From IMG/VR virus record IMGVR_UViG_3300009450_000006, positions 1 through 21,132 of that record: DNA of 21,132 bases, one strand, 5' to 3'. Position numbers and translations under genes: made by a program. The DNA comes from a virus. The notes beneath the pieces are model-generated. The model searched no databases and was not told the origin of the DNA. It worked only from the letters and a program-made list of their open reading frames with translations. Shown here one piece after another: positions 8,070-15,250 of this stretch. Position 1 is the stretch's first letter, and the number at the start of each line of letters is the position of its first letter.

Positions 8070-8326
8070 GAATGAATTTTGGTTAAATTATTATACCTTA
8101 CCATTACATCAACGCCTCTCGATTTAACCCATGCCATTTTGCATGATTTGCAAATAGATGATAGTTTGTAAATTCGATTGGCTGACAAGGCGCAAATAGC
8201 CCTGATATAATCGGCATTTAATTTCATTTCACTGCCCCTTTCTAAATAATCTTTAAGTATTTTGTCAATGCTAATAATCTGAACCTTGTCATGTCGTGCA
8301 AGGGTTGACTCTGGTTTTTTTATCAT
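8066..8326 (-). CDS. Hypothetical protein, 86 aa (cassette A between TerL and chaperone)
   Basis: A basic small protein that I do not recognise, starting MIKKPESTLARHDKVQII. It contains a charged helix (IDKILKDYLERGSEMKL), a helix ADYIRAICALSANRIYKL and a CKSC pair near residue 60 followed by a basic segment. Two cysteines alone do not make a zinc site. It starts 20 nt after the TerL stop behind a leader ending in ACAATC, and its stop overlaps the ATG of the truncated chaperone copy as ATGA. This is exactly the junction that the 69-aa gene makes with the intact chaperone. It is most simply the alternative gene for the same slot, perhaps from a sibling phage. Confidence 0.6.
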   Translation of the reverse strand: MIKKPESTLARHDKVQIISIDKILKDYLERGSEMKLNADYIRAICALSANRIYKLSSICKSCKMAWVKSRGVDVMVRYNNLTKIHS

Positions 8327-8442
8327 GATTGTTTTTGGTTTAATTATTACACATCAGCAAACTTACCCAATTTCGCAAATCTATCCAAATATTGGCGGTG
8401 AAATGTCCACAAGTAATATTCGAGGCAATCGAATAAGTGGCC
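8324..8442 (-). repeat. Copy 1 of 119-bp direct repeat: 3' end of intact TerL plus leader
   Basis: This is the partner of 7908-8026. It spans the last 31 codons and stop of the intact terminase gene and the leader of the 86-aa gene. Recombination between the two copies would delete 416 bp, including the 86-aa gene, and leave TerL intact. Confidence 0.9.
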
Positions 8443-9675
8443 TGTCAAATTATCCGGTGGCTTTTTCTCCGCATTGTCACCACGCTGGACGAGTTCCAAA
8501 TCTTGTATGAGGTATTTGCACTTGTTGCTTATTTGAATGTCGCCATGTTTGGACAGGATGGAATTAAGTAATACGATGTAATCCACTGAGTGCGGATTGG
8601 CCGAAAGTAATCGTATCTGACCATCGGATAATTTTAAATAGCCTTTAATTAGTTTCCAATTAGTCATACCCTTTTGGTGGGCAGTCCGATTCCTTCCGCT
8701 TGCATCGCCCGTAAATATCAACCTGTGGTGGTTCGGGTAGCGTGTGCTTATGCGCTGGCACAACTCCGATACGTCCGAGTTAATCAGCCTCTCTTCGCCT
8801 ATGATGCGTATCGTCTTGCGGTCGGGCGTGTGCTGGGCATAGACGCACGTCATTGGCGACACGTTGAAGTCGATACTAACGTAAACAGGCAAATGCGCAA
8901 ACTCAGCGAAATCGGCTACGTGCGCCTTGCGGGTGAACGCATAGGCATAAATTGAACTCTGTGCCGTTATGAGATGCGCCAACACTTCACGCTTGAAGGT
9001 CTGCGGGTCGAGGGTGGCTTCTAATTGCTCGATGTAGCCATCAGGCAGGTTGTGTTTATTTACGTAAGATTCAGCCTGAACAATGGCAATTCGATTTGAT
9101 TCGGTTTGGCTTGCTTCCTTGAGTTCGAGGTAATACTTGACGTTATCGGGTGGGGTGGTGGCGGTTAGGATTTTGTGAGTTAATCCAAGTCGCTTGAATG
9201 TCTGTCCACGAAGCCTTGCACGCAGACGACCTAATGCAAATTCAAAGTTTCGAATGTCACGAGTTTCATCGCATACGATCGCATCCCACTCAGAACCGTT
9301 TACGGTGTTGTAATTGTCCAAACTGGTTAGTACGCCATAGCTTCCCCAACGAAATGTTATGACGTTCTCTGAGCCAATCCGGCTGTATGGCTTGACGCCT
9401 TTCATCTGCTTGTTAATGACGTAATCAACATCAGGACGCAATCCCATTTGCGCCCATGCCGATTCAATGCCGGGCAGTGTAGCTGTCTTCATCATCGGTA
9501 CGGTGGGAGCGCAGATAAGCACCCTTGCGTTTGGTACGGACAGGAATGGAATCGACGCCATGCCAAGCATGAATGTTTTACCCACGCCCACGCCTGTCAC
9601 CATGTGCACCTCCTTCGTGTCGGTGTGGTGAAGGAGGTAGTATGCTTGTTGTTGTGCTTCGTTGAGTTCGGGCAT
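8347..9675 (-). CDS. terL: Terminase large subunit
   Basis: This is the ATPase and nuclease that drives DNA into the prohead and cuts the concatemer. Numbering from the chosen start: Walker A TGVGVGKT at residues 27-34 and Walker B AIVCDE at about 132-137. The C-terminal RNase H-like nuclease has acidic residues in VSIDFNVSP (D269), FTGDASG (D324) and HLFDCLEY (D416). At 442 aa it is a normal length. I chose the ATG at 9675 because it overlaps the stop of the 66-aa gene as TGATG, in line with the coupled junctions elsewhere in this operon. An ATG at 9696 would add seven residues (MDCIESL) and overlap more. The 3' end is duplicated at 7922-8026. Confidence 0.95.
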   Translation of the reverse strand: MPELNEAQQQAYYLLHHTDTKEVHMVTGVGVGKTFMLGMASIPFLSVPNARVLICAPTVPMMKTATLPGIESAWAQMGLRPDVDYVINKQMKGVKPYSRIGSENVITFRWGSYGVLTSLDNYNTVNGSEWDAIVCDETRDIRNFEFALGRLRARLRGQTFKRLGLTHKILTATTPPDNVKYYLELKEASQTESNRIAIVQAESYVNKHNLPDGYIEQLEATLDPQTFKREVLAHLITAQSSIYAYAFTRKAHVADFAEFAHLPVYVSIDFNVSPMTCVYAQHTPDRKTIRIIGEERLINSDVSELCQRISTRYPNHHRLIFTGDASGRNRTAHQKGMTNWKLIKGYLKLSDGQIRLLSANPHSVDYIVLLNSILSKHGDIQISNKCKYLIQDLELVQRGDNAEKKPPDNLTGHLFDCLEYYLWTFHRQYLDRFAKLGKFADV

Positions 9676-9875
9676 CAGTGATTCGATGCAATCCAATCAT
9701 CGCAACTTGCGACACGTGCGTACACGTTGCCTGCACCTTTCGATAACGAGAATGTTGAATTGGTTACGGGGTCGTGCTTGGTAACGATTATTTGCACCGT
9801 ATCGCACATCTCCATGAGTTCCGATACCTTGCGGTCGATCATGGATTCAATTATGTCTTTTTCCGGTTTGGTCAT
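9675..9875 (-). CDS. Hypothetical protein, 66 aa, between TerS and TerL
   Basis: A small protein I cannot name. It has an N-terminal helix with heptad-like spacing (DIIESMIDRKVSELMEM) and a beta-rich C-terminal half (TVQIIVTKHDP, then NSTFSLSKGAGNVYARV). It overlaps TerS by 4 nt (ATGA at 9872-9875) and TerL by 1 nt. Tight placement between the two terminase genes suggests co-production with the packaging motor, but no activity can be read from it. Confidence 0.65.
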   Translation of the reverse strand: MTKPEKDIIESMIDRKVSELMEMCDTVQIIVTKHDPVTNSTFSLSKGAGNVYARVASCDDWIASNH

Positions 9876-10282
9876 TTCTTGAGTTTGTCAATTGCTTCCT
9901 GCGATATGTTTACGGTGATGTTGGGCGGTTGGTAGGCTTCGTCCTGTTTCGATTCGACTTCAATGCGTTCACCGTAATGTCGTGGTGCTTTTTTCGATGC
10001 ACGCCATTTATAAAATTGAGCCAATTCACGCGCCCTTGTAATTTCAGCCATTGTGCCTTCCGCATCGATTAGGACTTGTTCGGCTTTATCGGAATCGGTA
10101 TCAGCACTTAATTGACGTGCCTCTTTGATACGCGCGGAATGTTCGGGAAGGTGGATGAAATCAAAGAAAACGGTCAAACTCATGCCGTATTTGCTTGCCA
10201 TTTCCCTATAACTCATTGAGTTAAGAATATCCTCGATTACTTCGGCTATATCAGGACGCGGTATTTTAATAGGCTTTGCCAT
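9872..10282 (-). CDS. terS: Terminase small subunit
   Basis: 136 aa, expected to bind the packaging site and hand DNA to TerL. Residues about 18-45 (SMSYREMASKYGMSLTVFF) form a helix-turn-helix-like segment. The later part carries AQFYKWRASKKAPRHYGER, a signature of phage small terminases in which a Y-x-W-R-A-S-K segment precedes 'P-x-x-Y-G'. The C-terminus is helical and basic (SQEAIDKLKK). It is the first gene of the leftward operon, and its stop overlaps the 66-aa gene start by 4 nt. A perfect 12-bp palindrome ends 2 nt upstream of its ATG, so transcription or translation may be controlled there. Confidence 0.82.
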   Translation of the reverse strand: MAKPIKIPRPDIAEVIEDILNSMSYREMASKYGMSLTVFFDFIHLPEHSARIKEARQLSADTDSDKAEQVLIDAEGTMAEITRARELAQFYKWRASKKAPRHYGERIEVESKQDEAYQPPNITVNISQEAIDKLKK

Positions 10283-10284
10283 GC

Positions 10285-10296
10285 CGTAAATTTACG
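10285..10296. promoter_or_regulatory. Perfect 12-bp palindrome CGTAAATTTACG before terS
   Basis: CGTAAATTTACG equals its own reverse complement and lies just upstream of the terS ATG (10282). It shares CGTAA/TTACG arms with the other words in this region, so it is probably an operator for the same protein. Confidence 0.5.
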
Positions 10297-10359
10297 AAAT
10301 AAAACGATATTTAATTTGCTTTATTTGCAAAGTTTTGATATGCAAGCAATTACATTTAT

Positions 10360-10372
10360 GGACGTAGGATAG
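10360..10372. repeat. GGACGTAGGATAG word, copy 1
   Basis: This 13-bp word recurs exactly at 10627-10639. It combines the GACGTA and GTAGGATAG elements seen across the control region. Confidence 0.6.
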
Positions 10373-10420
10373 TTCGTTGATTATCAGGTAGTTTAGGATG
10401 ATGTAACTTGAAGATTTTTT

Positions 10421-10436
10421 CATCTTACGTCCGTAA
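10421..10436. repeat. CATCTTACGTCCGTAA word
   Basis: CATCTTACGT recurs at 10581-10590 and CATCTTACG at 10649-10657. TTACG-TC-CGTAA inside it is a 12-bp palindrome with a 2-nt centre, matching the TTACG-GA-CGTAG site at 10623-10634 on the other strand. Confidence 0.6.
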
Positions 10437-10580
10437 CTATACTGAAAACCAATAGAATATAAGTATAAAATAAGATAGTATAAGATATATTTACTTTTTA
10501 AGGTATTTGTAAATTTTTTTTCGTGGCTTTTTGAAAAAAAAATTTAATAGGAAAGTTAGAGTTTGTGAAAAAATCCCCAT

Positions 10581-10590
10581 CATCTTACGT
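10581..10590. repeat. CATCTTACGT word, shorter copy
   Basis: Exact copy of the first ten bases of the word at 10421, followed by AAAAATATG instead of the CCGTAA arm, so it is a half site. Confidence 0.5.
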
Positions 10591-10622
10591 AAAAATATGT
10601 AAAGCGTTGATAATTAAATCAC

Positions 10623-10666
10623 TTACGGACGTAGGATAGATAAAAACACATCTTACGCTATCCTAC
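10623..10666. promoter_or_regulatory. Paired sites with inverted arms GTAGGATAG / CTATCCTAC
   Basis: TTACGGACGTAGGATAG (10623-10639) faces CATCTTACGCTATCCTAC (10649-10666). The nine-base arms GTAGGATAG at 10631-10639 and CTATCCTAC at 10658-10666 are exact reverse complements, 18 bp apart, ending 28 bp before the VRR-NUC ATG. This is a good candidate operator pair or hairpin controlling that gene. Confidence 0.6.
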
Positions 10667-10683
10667 ATATCTTACATATTTGT

Positions 10684-10691
10684 TACATTTG
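10684..10691 (+). promoter_or_regulatory. Possible -7 box TACATTTG before the nuclease gene
   Basis: TACATTTG matches TAnnTTTG but ends only 3 nt before the ATG at 10695, which would make the mRNA leaderless. No -33 element is visible. Listed as a weak candidate. Confidence 0.2.
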
Positions 10692-10694
10692 TGC

Positions 10695-11084
10695 ATGGAA
10701 AAGACCGAAAGTAAAATTCAGCAGGAAGCGATAATGCACATTTGGAACAAATTGCCCGAAACAAGATTGTGTTTATTTCACATACCGAACGGCATGTTCT
10801 CAAATGCTCGTGAAGGGGCAAAATTCAAGGCACAAGGCGTTATCGCAGGCGTTCCCGACCTTGTATTCGTCTGGGCAGGGGAAACGCATTACATAGAGGT
10901 TAAAACGGCAAAGGGGGTATTGAGCAAGCCACAAAAAGCCTTGCATCAAAAATTTGCTGAGCAGGGCGTATTTGTAAATGTGTGCAGAAGTTCTGAGGAA
11001 ATTATTGCGTTTGTTGCCGAATTGGTACAACGAAGTAAATCTGACGCGAACTACATCCGGGCTTCTTCTCCGTCCCCTTATTGA
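10695..11084 (+). CDS. VRR-NUC domain nuclease
   Basis: 129 aa, a complete stand-alone VRR-NUC (PD-(D/E)XK superfamily) nuclease as found in many phages. The core runs FHIPNG (residues 28-33), AKFKAQGVIAGVPDLVF with D55, YIEVKT with E68 and K70, then LSKPQKALH with Q80 and the closing GVFVNVCRSSEE. These match the catalytic D..ExK and Q of the family. In phages it is usually encoded near replicative helicases and probably cuts branched or flap DNA (family knowledge). I chose ATG 10695; a TTG at 10680 would add five residues. The last 83 bp overlap the convergent primase gene, so the two mRNAs are complementary there. Confidence 0.9.
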   Translation: MEKTESKIQQEAIMHIWNKLPETRLCLFHIPNGMFSNAREGAKFKAQGVIAGVPDLVFVWAGETHYIEVKTAKGVLSKPQKALHQKFAEQGVFVNVCRSSEEIIAFVAELVQRSKSDANYIRASSPSPY

Positions 11085-13167
11085 ATGCTAATCGGTTCAA
11101 GCATCTACCAATGCCAACTGCTGACACGCGTATCTGAGTGCGCGATTGTATTTGACTTGCGATTTCGGTCGCGGTTAGTGCGATGCAGTTCGGATCTTGT
11201 GGTTCGCCCATTTCATAATAAGTTAGTAATAGTTCCTCATTGGCATCCGGCGCGGTATTTTTCATACTAACCTTTTGCAACATATCATTTTCATACGCAT
11301 TAAGGAATGCAGATTCACCAGCACTTGTATAGAGGTGGTATGCTTCAATTAGGGCATCTGTTTTGTCAATTTTGTAATATGATTCGAGGTCAATATTCGT
11401 GCAATTAATTGGCACTATGCGCCTGTTGCTACCCTCCTGAATTATATCGGTATCATTGGAAGTACCGCAGAGCATGGCAAGTCGCTTTACATCTTCATAA
11501 TCGCGCGCGTATGCTCTTCTTAATGTGCTGGAGGACGTACCGGATACCGACTTCATGTATCGTGCATCTTGGCTCATTTTACCGCGCCATTCATCGTCGC
11601 AAATAATCCATTTCATTGACATCAGGATTTCATCATCTTGCCCTTTCGACAGGCTGGATTCCTGATAGTAGGAGCGCAATTCTTTAGGTAAAATTTTACG
11701 CCACAACTCGGTTTTACCTGTACCTATTTTGTTGCCATAAAGTACAGGCACAATAGGTGGCACTTCATCACCTAATGCGCCTGCTATAAGCCCGAGGTAG
11801 AATTTAGTCAAGAATAGTTCAACGTAGTTATCTACTACATCGCCATTATCGAGTTCACCGTTTCTGCCCTCAATACAATCAGCAATAGATTTTATGATAC
11901 CAATGGGCGTTCGGTGTGAATTTGATTCGAGAAAGGTAAGCAGTGGATTGTATGCCGTAACGCGGTCACTACGAAGGTATGTGCGTAAAAGGTCTTGCGA
12001 TATTTTCGGTTCAATACTTTTGAGGTTTATAAACATGGAGTTTTCACCGCGGTCGTCAAGTGGTTCGCCATTGTTTTCTAATCGTTTCGTAATGGCATTG
12101 AATTGAAGTTTGTAGTTAGTATTTACAAATAGTTCAATGGTATCAATACTTGTCGTACCTGCTGGCTTCAAGTCGGTTGCGTCGTATGCCTTATCTACAA
12201 TTTCTTTAACATCGGCTTCATCCATGCCTTCAAGCATGCTCATGGTGCGAATAATGCTTTCCTTTTTCTGCCCTGTTTTTTTCCCTTGCTCAACGGCCTT
12301 TATTACTCGGTTTGTTTGGCGCGAAATGGTTTGAATGCCTGCTTCTCGGCAGTGGTATAGAAACGTGCCAATATGTACACCACTACCTTTTCCTTTGAGG
12401 CATGCCGTGTATTGCTTATCGCATACTTTCGGGTTGTATTTTTCTGAATTTTCGCTTACGGCGTGAAAGTAAACGCGTCCTGCTTCATCGAAATAGTCAG
12501 ATATGGCGAAACCAATACGAAGCCATGTGTGATAGTCGCCATTGGTTATATCTATCTTGTTTTGGGCTATTTGCGAAAGTATGCTATTTAGGTCGGCATT
12601 TGGCAGAACTGCACTGGGCAGGTTTTTAGGCGTGTCTTTTTTCGGTATGTACTTTTTGAAGATATGACTTTTTTTATTTTCATAAAGGTGCGGGTCATAA
12701 GATACGAATCGCGCCCGGCTAACATCTTTGCAACTGCGATCTATGCTTATTTGGTAGGTTTGGGCGTAATACCTCTCCAATCCTTCAAATGCATCTTCAT
12801 GTTTGGCAGGGTCGATTTTAACAAGAACAGCCAAACCATTACCTCGAATGCTTTTAAAAGATGCGTAGGTGTAAATATCGCTCCATATCTTATTGGCTAC
12901 CTCAACCATTTGCTCCGGCTCTATATTGTCGATGTCGATGCAAATAAAACCTGAATGCTCAAGCAGGTTGGCTTTATTGCGTTCGGCAAATCGCCCCGAA
13001 ACGGTTGCAATGGGCATCTGCTTTTTGAGTTCAGGGTCTTGCGTTTCGCGTATCGCCATTACCTTATCCTTCCACCTGCCATCTTTTATGTATGATAGAA
13101 ATTGGTCGATAAGAATGGTCTGTTTACCTTTTGTATCTGATATTGATTTGTATATTGAAATCGTCAT
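11002..13167 (-). CDS. Primase-helicase: VirE-N/BT4734-type primase, PriCT-2-like middle, VirE-type P-loop ATPase
   Basis: 721 aa, making primers and unwinding the phage origin or fork. The N-terminal part looks like an archaeo-eukaryotic primase: FICIDIDNI (D78, D80 metal ligands), SFKSIRGNGLAVLV (105-116), and DRSCKDVSRARFVSYDP (143-159). Residues about 195-280 (YHTWLRIGFAIS.. and KGSGVHIGTFLYHCREAG) fit a PriCT-2 domain. The C-terminal ATPase has Walker A GNKIGTGKT (478-486), Walker B WIICDDEW (520-527) and the SNRRIVPI arginine segment (580-587). This matches the virulence-associated E family, a superfamily 3-like helicase. Its start overlaps the stop of the SF2 helicase gene by 4 nt, so the two are made together. 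Confidence 0.9.
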   Translation of the reverse strand: MTISIYKSISDTKGKQTILIDQFLSYIKDGRWKDKVMAIRETQDPELKKQMPIATVSGRFAERNKANLLEHSGFICIDIDNIEPEQMVEVANKIWSDIYTYASFKSIRGNGLAVLVKIDPAKHEDAFEGLERYYAQTYQISIDRSCKDVSRARFVSYDPHLYENKKSHIFKKYIPKKDTPKNLPSAVLPNADLNSILSQIAQNKIDITNGDYHTWLRIGFAISDYFDEAGRVYFHAVSENSEKYNPKVCDKQYTACLKGKGSGVHIGTFLYHCREAGIQTISRQTNRVIKAVEQGKKTGQKKESIIRTMSMLEGMDEADVKEIVDKAYDATDLKPAGTTSIDTIELFVNTNYKLQFNAITKRLENNGEPLDDRGENSMFINLKSIEPKISQDLLRTYLRSDRVTAYNPLLTFLESNSHRTPIGIIKSIADCIEGRNGELDNGDVVDNYVELFLTKFYLGLIAGALGDEVPPIVPVLYGNKIGTGKTELWRKILPKELRSYYQESSLSKGQDDEILMSMKWIICDDEWRGKMSQDARYMKSVSGTSSSTLRRAYARDYEDVKRLAMLCGTSNDTDIIQEGSNRRIVPINCTNIDLESYYKIDKTDALIEAYHLYTSAGESAFLNAYENDMLQKVSMKNTAPDANEELLLTYYEMGEPQDPNCIALTATEIASQIQSRTQIRVSAVGIGRCLNRLAFNKGTEKKPGCSSRQIYFVVPIRQQTQ

Positions 13168-14510
13168 TTTCTAAGTTTTAATTGTACCCTTACCCATCCT
13201 TCTTTATACCCTTTGAAATTAGCGTACTCGCGCAGTTCTGATTCGGTCATTTGCCCCCATTTTTTTCGCAGGTGTTGAGGTACTTTGGGACGTTCAAGTT
13301 CGGCAAATTCGGCCTCAACAGCAATCTTTTCTTTTCGCTTATGTTCGTGACCGCATTCAGGACAAACTACGGTATTTACGGGCATCATGAAGTCGCAAAT
13401 GTCGCATAATTTGACCGACATCGCGCCAATTTTATCGGATTTCTTTTTCTTTTTGGGTTCAAGCGACCATTCCCTATCAATGTCGTGCCACTGGTGACGC
13501 TGAATGTTTTGACCATGGTCTATTACGACACAATGTGATTTATCTTTATGTGGACGCAGACCGCGCCCAACCATTTGCAAGTACAGCGCAAGGGATTGAG
13601 TTGCTCGGTTCAATATTACGCATTCCACGTGTGGCACGTCGAAGCCTTCTGTAAATAGACCCACGTTGCAAATACCCTGAATAAGTCCTGCGCGAAACAT
13701 TGCGATGTTATGATTGCGCATGGTTTCGTTTGTAGTACCATCGACGTGCTCAACGGCAATGCCATGCTTTCTGAACTCCTCGGCAGTCTTAATCGTGTGC
13801 ACAACATTCACGCAAAAGCAAATAAATGGCCTTTGGTTAGCAAAGCGAATATAGTTAGTTACAACACCCGCGTATAATTGTGGCTTGTCATATCGCTTGT
13901 AAAGTTCGGTGTTATCAAAATCCCCGCGCGCTGACTTTATATCGTCTGTCTCTGGTGAATCGCGCACGCCGTATGCCTTAACAGGTACGAGGTGTCCATT
14001 ATCGGTGAGTTCAGTAATGCTTATGGGGTTTACAATTTTGCTGTAAATGTCACCCAGTGGTTTGCCATCCAGTCTGGTGGGCGTGGCAGTCATTCCAATT
14101 ACATACGCATTCGGGTATCGCTCAAGTATCATGATGTAAGAATTTGCCATTGATAAGTGGCATTCATCAATGAAGATTATGTCAGGCGGGAATATACCAT
14201 TCGGACGATTTCGCAAGGTTTGAACGCTTGCCACGTTGAGTTGAGGATTGTTCGATACGTTCTTGCCCTGCACAACGCCGGGACTTAATCCAAACCCTTT
14301 CAACCTTTCAACGGCTTGATCAAGCAATTCTGCGCGGTGGGCAAGAAATAATATAGACTTACCGCGCCCTATTGCGCGCCTTATCATTTCGGCAACGATA
14401 GTAGTTTTGCCACCTCCGGTTGGAACGCATAGGATTGTGCGCTTGTGGTGAGCCATTGCGGTGCGTAGTTGCTCAATCGCATCAGATTGGTACGGTCTAA
14501 GCGTCTGCAT
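13164..14510 (-). CDS. Superfamily 2 DEAD/DEAH-type helicase with C-terminal zinc-ribbon-like motif
   Basis: 448 aa. Helicase motifs in order: LRPYQSDAI Q-like motif (residues 4-12), PTGGGKTT motif I (30-37), AHRAELL (58-63), DECH motif II (115-118), TATPTR motif III (141-146), VDGTT, GLFTEGFDVPHVE motif V (282-294), and QMVGRGLRP motif VI (310-318). A C-x2-C..C-x2-C set (C367, C370, C381, C384) is a likely zinc ribbon for DNA binding. The protein resembles type III restriction/RecQ-like phage helicases that act in replication or recombination. It is cotranscribed with the primase (4-nt overlap) and preceded by a 53-aa ORF overlapping its start by 14 nt. Confidence 0.93.
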   Translation of the reverse strand: MQTLRPYQSDAIEQLRTAMAHHKRTILCVPTGGGKTTIVAEMIRRAIGRGKSILFLAHRAELLDQAVERLKGFGLSPGVVQGKNVSNNPQLNVASVQTLRNRPNGIFPPDIIFIDECHLSMANSYIMILERYPNAYVIGMTATPTRLDGKPLGDIYSKIVNPISITELTDNGHLVPVKAYGVRDSPETDDIKSARGDFDNTELYKRYDKPQLYAGVVTNYIRFANQRPFICFCVNVVHTIKTAEEFRKHGIAVEHVDGTTNETMRNHNIAMFRAGLIQGICNVGLFTEGFDVPHVECVILNRATQSLALYLQMVGRGLRPHKDKSHCVVIDHGQNIQRHQWHDIDREWSLEPKKKKKSDKIGAMSVKLCDICDFMMPVNTVVCPECGHEHKRKEKIAVEAEFAELERPKVPQHLRKKWGQMTESELREYANFKGYKEGWVRVQLKLRK

Positions 14511-14658
14511 TTTTTGGGATTAATTTGTAACCTTGTGCGATAAGTGTTAGGTCGCGCTCCATTAATGATTTTGCGGATTGGTCAATAGTTTTTGACGCCT
14601 TTCCTTTGTAGAATATCAGAACCTTGTTCGATATTTCTATTGTTTTACGTTTTTTCAT
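14497..14658 (-). CDS. Small basic ORF, 53 aa, ahead of the SF2 helicase
   Basis: The ATG at 14658-14656 opens a frame of 53 codons ending at TAG 14499-14497, which overlaps the helicase start by 14 nt. It begins MKKRKTIEISNKVLIFYKGK, is rich in lysine, and has a helix around KSLMERDLTLIAQ. It fills the space between the divergent promoter region and the helicase and would be the first gene of this leftward operon. I do not recognise it; a small DNA-binding regulator is possible from charge and place only. Coding status is supported by position and overlap, not by homology. Confidence 0.5.
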   Translation of the reverse strand: MKKRKTIEISNKVLIFYKGKASKTIDQSAKSLMERDLTLIAQGYKLIPKNADA

Positions 14659-14679
14659 ATTACAAATATGCGTGTAATA
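14658..14679. promoter_or_regulatory. Inverted repeat TATTACA-N8-TGTAATA over the start of the 53-aa ORF
   Basis: Seven-base arms (14658-14664 and 14673-14679) are exact reverse complements around eight bases. The left arm touches the ATG of the leftward 53-aa ORF. The size and position suit an operator repressing the leftward replication operon. Confidence 0.4.
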
Positions 14680-14737
14680 TTATTATGTGCAAAATATTAT
14701 TGGTGAGAAAACAGGTAAAAATGGATGATTCGGTAAA

Positions 14738-14850
14738 AATTATGTAAATTTTTCTACCTCATTCTCAACGAGTTAAAAAAAAATGTCGGTGAGAGTGTCG
14801 GGCGTATTGTGAAAGAATTTACCTTTGAGTATTCAATTAAACAATCACAC
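14738..14850 (+). promoter_or_regulatory. Rightward promoter region, copy 1 (TACCTTTG -7 box)
   Basis: It contains TACCTTTG at 14820-14827, a match to the Bacteroidota -7 consensus TAnnTTTG, about 40 nt before the ATG at 14867. It aligns without gaps to 18094-18206 with about 66 of 100 identical bases. The best blocks are TATGTAAAnTTTTCT (14741), TCAACG, TGTCGGGCGTATTGTGAA (14796-14813) and TACCTTTGaGTATT. The shared AAACAATCAC leader follows. Because the conserved TGTCG-n-GCGTATT block sits at the same distance from the -7 box in both copies, it is probably an activator or sigma-contact site. No standard -33 TTTG is present. Confidence 0.65.
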
Positions 14851-14866
14851 TTTAAACAATTAAGTT

Positions 14867-15250
14867 ATGAAAACAACCAGAACACTTCAAGAAATCGCAT
14901 CGCACTTTGGATGCAAAGTATGGAAAGATAGCCGAGTATATCTTCCGCAATTTGGGTACAAGACCAAGAAGATGCATACCAGCGTTTACCTGTATATTCA
15001 GGATGGCGAGATAAAGGTATCAGCATTCATCGACTGCCCAAGCCAACCCTACGCATGGATTGCAAGTCAAAAAGAGCAGGTGATACAACGTGTGTACAGC
15101 GCACTCGAAGAGATGGAGCAGGAGGCATTAGAGCATGGTGGTAAGGTGCGTGTGTATGGCGAAGGTCATAACGAGGTAATTGTCGAAACGAATACACCTC
15201 CAGCACTTTTGGCTGGCAAAATGCAGGCAGATACGGATTTACTCAAGTGA
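14867..15250 (+). CDS. Hypothetical protein, 127 aa, first gene of the rightward operon
   Basis: I do not recognise this protein. It begins MKTTRTLQEIASHFGCKVWK, where TLQEIASHFGCKV could be a short winged-helix or HTH-like helix pair. A beta-rich part follows (MHTSVYLYIQDGEIKVSAFID), then a long amphipathic helix (KEQVIQRVYSALEEMEQEAL). The start follows promoter copy 1 by about 40 nt, with an A/T leader and no Shine-Dalgarno. The stop TGA overlaps the GTG start of the SNF2-type helicase as GTGA, so it is translationally tied to it. Being the first gene, it may be made early. Confidence 0.7.
   Translation: MKTTRTLQEIASHFGCKVWKDSRVYLPQFGYKTKKMHTSVYLYIQDGEIKVSAFIDCPSQPYAWIASQKEQVIQRVYSALEEMEQEALEHGGKVRVYGEGHNEVIVETNTPPALLAGKMQADTDLLK

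Larger units (their letters stand above)
10283..10694. promoter_or_regulatory. AT-rich divergent control region with repeated operator-like words
   Basis: These 412 bp separate the leftward packaging operon from the rightward nuclease gene, and I see no gene in them. They hold at least six copies or half-copies of related words: TTACG/CGTAA, often extended to TTACGKMCGTAR or CATCTTACG, and GTAGGATAG. The middle (10441-10560) is almost pure A/T. Repeated words around an AT-rich core suit either operators for a phage repressor or iterons of a replication origin. The adjacent primase operon keeps the origin reading possible. No -33/-7 pair is convincing on either strand. Confidence 0.7.
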
